64,000 bases of DNA from Luteolibacter luteus. GTDB taxonomy: Bacteria; Verrucomicrobiota; Verrucomicrobiia; Verrucomicrobiales; Akkermansiaceae. A program made the translations under genes and the position numbers. Below the pieces are notes generated by a model. That model saw nothing but the letters and a program-made list of their open reading frames with translations. It was not told where the DNA came from and searched no databases. Each line of letters starts with the position of its first letter. Within the stretch, counting starts at the first letter, position 1. Positions 62,803 to 64,000 of this stretch are shown piece by piece. Location: NCBI RefSeq assembly GCF_012913485.1, contig NZ_CP051774.1:6348080-6412079 (forward strand), given 5' to 3'.

Positions 62803-62931
62803 ATGAAAAATGGATGTTTCACGTCGGGTGACCACATCCTGAAACTTACAGGACTGGATTCGAAAAACCAAGTTCCAATCATCGACTTTCGCGAACTCAC
62901 GAAAGTCTACCGAATCTCAGGAGAGACTTGA
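62803..62931 (+). CDS. Very short ORF after Imm52-b
   Basis: 42 aa (KNGCFTSGDHILKLTGLDSK...), plausible amino-acid composition but no homology I can name. It could be the end of a lost effector or immunity gene. The remaining gap to 62983 shows nothing else. Confidence 0.25.
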   Translation: MKNGCFTSGDHILKLTGLDSKNQVPIIDFRELTKVYRISGET

Positions 62932-63029
62932 AAGCAGCGACGACCAAGAGAGGGGAACAACCAGAGTCCTAGCAGCGCCTCCCTTGGGATCCAAGGAATC
63001 ACGGGGCCATGCCTCGACCATACTCCTGG

Positions 63030-63310
63030 CACAGGTGCGGGAGTCCATGAGTGCCCGTTCGGCAGCTTACCAAAGCAGAATCACCGGAAGGCCAGCCGAC
63101 ATCAACTACGTCGTTGCCGGAGTGAAGTTCGATGGCTTCGACGAAGAACGCGGGGTGCTCCTAGAAGCGATCGTCTACGCATGGGAACCAGATGATGCCG
63201 TAGCGACATCGCCGCAGCTCATCGCTCAACGAGGAGGAGGAAAGCCTTGGCTGACGAAGGGATGGCTTAACTACAGCAAGACTGAAGGCGTCATCGATTA
63301 TCCGCTCTGA
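63030..63310 (+). pseudogene. Tox-REase-5::Imm52 deletion chimera
   Basis: An open frame (nominal start 62984, 108 aa) joins the start of the toxin domain (SARSAAYQSRITGRPADINY, FDGFDEERGVLLEA) to the end of an Imm52 gene (WEPDDAVATSPQ, KGWLNYSKTEGVIDYPL). The join lies at LLEA, a motif present in both parents, so a microhomology deletion removed the catalytic EAKG region and most of the immunity gene. Neither function should remain. Confidence 0.85.
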
Positions 63311-63355
63311 TCCTCTGACCTTTCTTCGCGAGGACAGCATCCGCGACCTCGCTAA

Positions 63356-64000
63356 TCCGCAACACTTACGCGGTGTCCTCCGGCCGATGACTCAGTAAAG
63401 GCCACCGAAGCGGAGCTGCTCAGCCCCGGCCTCGAGCAGCGCCATGCCGAGCAGGCATCCATCCGCGAACGACTCAGCGGCGGCGATGGCCAGACGCTGT
63501 GGAATATCCTCGGCCTCTCCATCACCGACGTGCGGGGCCTCTCCCGCGATGATGAAGTCGCCTTCATCCGCGCCTACGACAGCATCACCCGTGGCAAGCA
63601 GACCCGCGGCGCGGATGGCGAACACGTCTCGCTCGCCTTCCTCCCGGATGGCATCGCGGACACGGACATCACCGACACCATGCTCGATGAAGCCATCTCC
63701 GAAATCATGGAGGTGGAGCTCATGCGCATGGCACGCCACGGATCGCGCCGCGGCCAGGCAGACTCCGCACGCGCCCAGGGCATCGGCACCGCCAGCCGTG
63801 TCACGGTGAAGAACATCACCGCCGCCCTCAAGCTTCTCTCCCCTGCCGCCGCACAACGCTTCTCCCATTTCATGCAAGCCGCGCGTGCCTACTTCGGCAT
63901 CGTCTTCGGCCGCACCGCCGCCATCAACAAAGCCGAGCGCGATGGCAAGTTCGACCGCGAAGGAGCAGACGCCTTCATCGACAAGCTCTTCGGCCTGCAT
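63356..64000 (+). pseudogene. Orphan adapter with 114-bp deletion, continuing past window end
   Basis: The adapter (EAELLSPGLEQRHAEQASIR) has no start codon. The segment between two CGCGATG repeats is missing compared with the 57 kb and 60 kb copies: 38 codons including HEKTH are deleted in frame (SRD joined to DEVAF). The frame is otherwise intact to the last base, at KLFGLH, just before where other copies switch to a toxin. The effector must lie beyond the window. Confidence 0.82.

Overview
ORGANISM AND SETTING. The window is GC-rich and carries a PEP-CTERM protein, an outer-membrane beta-barrel protein with an aromatic C-terminus, a lysine/alanine-rich histone-H1-like protein, few Shine-Dalgarno sites and dense intergenic palindromes. 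This fits a Gram-negative planctobacterial host, most likely Verrucomicrobiota (Luteolibacter/Haloferula-like); that assignment is inference. Nearly all of it is a prophage of a short-tailed (podovirus-type) phage. Neither end is visible: there is no complete integrase, no att site, no holin or endolysin here, and the right end runs off the window inside a repeat array.

LAYOUT. 1-1.8 kb: an operon ending in an XRE + ImmA/IrrE metallopeptidase. 2.5-7.9 kb: phage control and replication, with an S24 (CI/LexA-type) repressor, three operator-like palindromes, YqaJ-type exonuclease, a replication organiser and a DnaB-type helicase. 8.7-11.5 kb: three host-type genes (PEP-CTERM, beta-barrel, H1-like) set among repeats. 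12.9-16 kb: small winged-helix-like protein, TerS, TerL. 17-25 kb: ten genes of a small two-TM family, plus two unrelated genes. 26-29.3 kb: portal, Bbp19-like protein, scaffold. 29.4-31 kb: three more two-TM genes. 32.3-39.9 kb: capsid, head protein, tail tubes A and B, gp14- and gp15-like internal virion proteins. 40-64 kb: giant gp16-like polyvalent proteins with a cassette array.

THE UNUSUAL PART. Two gp16-like ejection proteins (1561 and 1423 aa) share related N-termini but carry different effector C-termini. The first ends in a zeta-toxin-like P-loop kinase plus a Kinase-PolyVal-like domain. The second ends in an Endonuclea_NS_2-type nuclease followed, with ATGA overlap, by a YezG-type immunity gene. 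Downstream of each lie partial 'orphan' modules that begin mid-gene, lack the phage N-terminus, repeat an adapter segment containing an HExxH metallopeptidase, and then switch to a new effector: JAB/RadC-like domains, MPTase-PolyVal-like peptidase, Tox-REase-5 with Imm52 (two complete pairs and one remnant), HNH/WHH-like nuclease with DUF4272. The architecture matches the orphan CT/immunity reservoirs of CdiA and Rhs loci, but sits on a phage ejection protein. Deletions, chimeras and frameshifts show that it recombines.

A second candidate novelty is the 14-member family of small proteins with conserved first and last membrane segments and a hypervariable middle, packed between phage structural genes. 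A third is the composite palindromic repeat system (A, B, C and D elements) that fills almost every non-coding gap in the left half, symmetrically ordered A-B-C-B'-A' and reaching about 630 bp; in three places it supplies the stop codon of the upstream gene.
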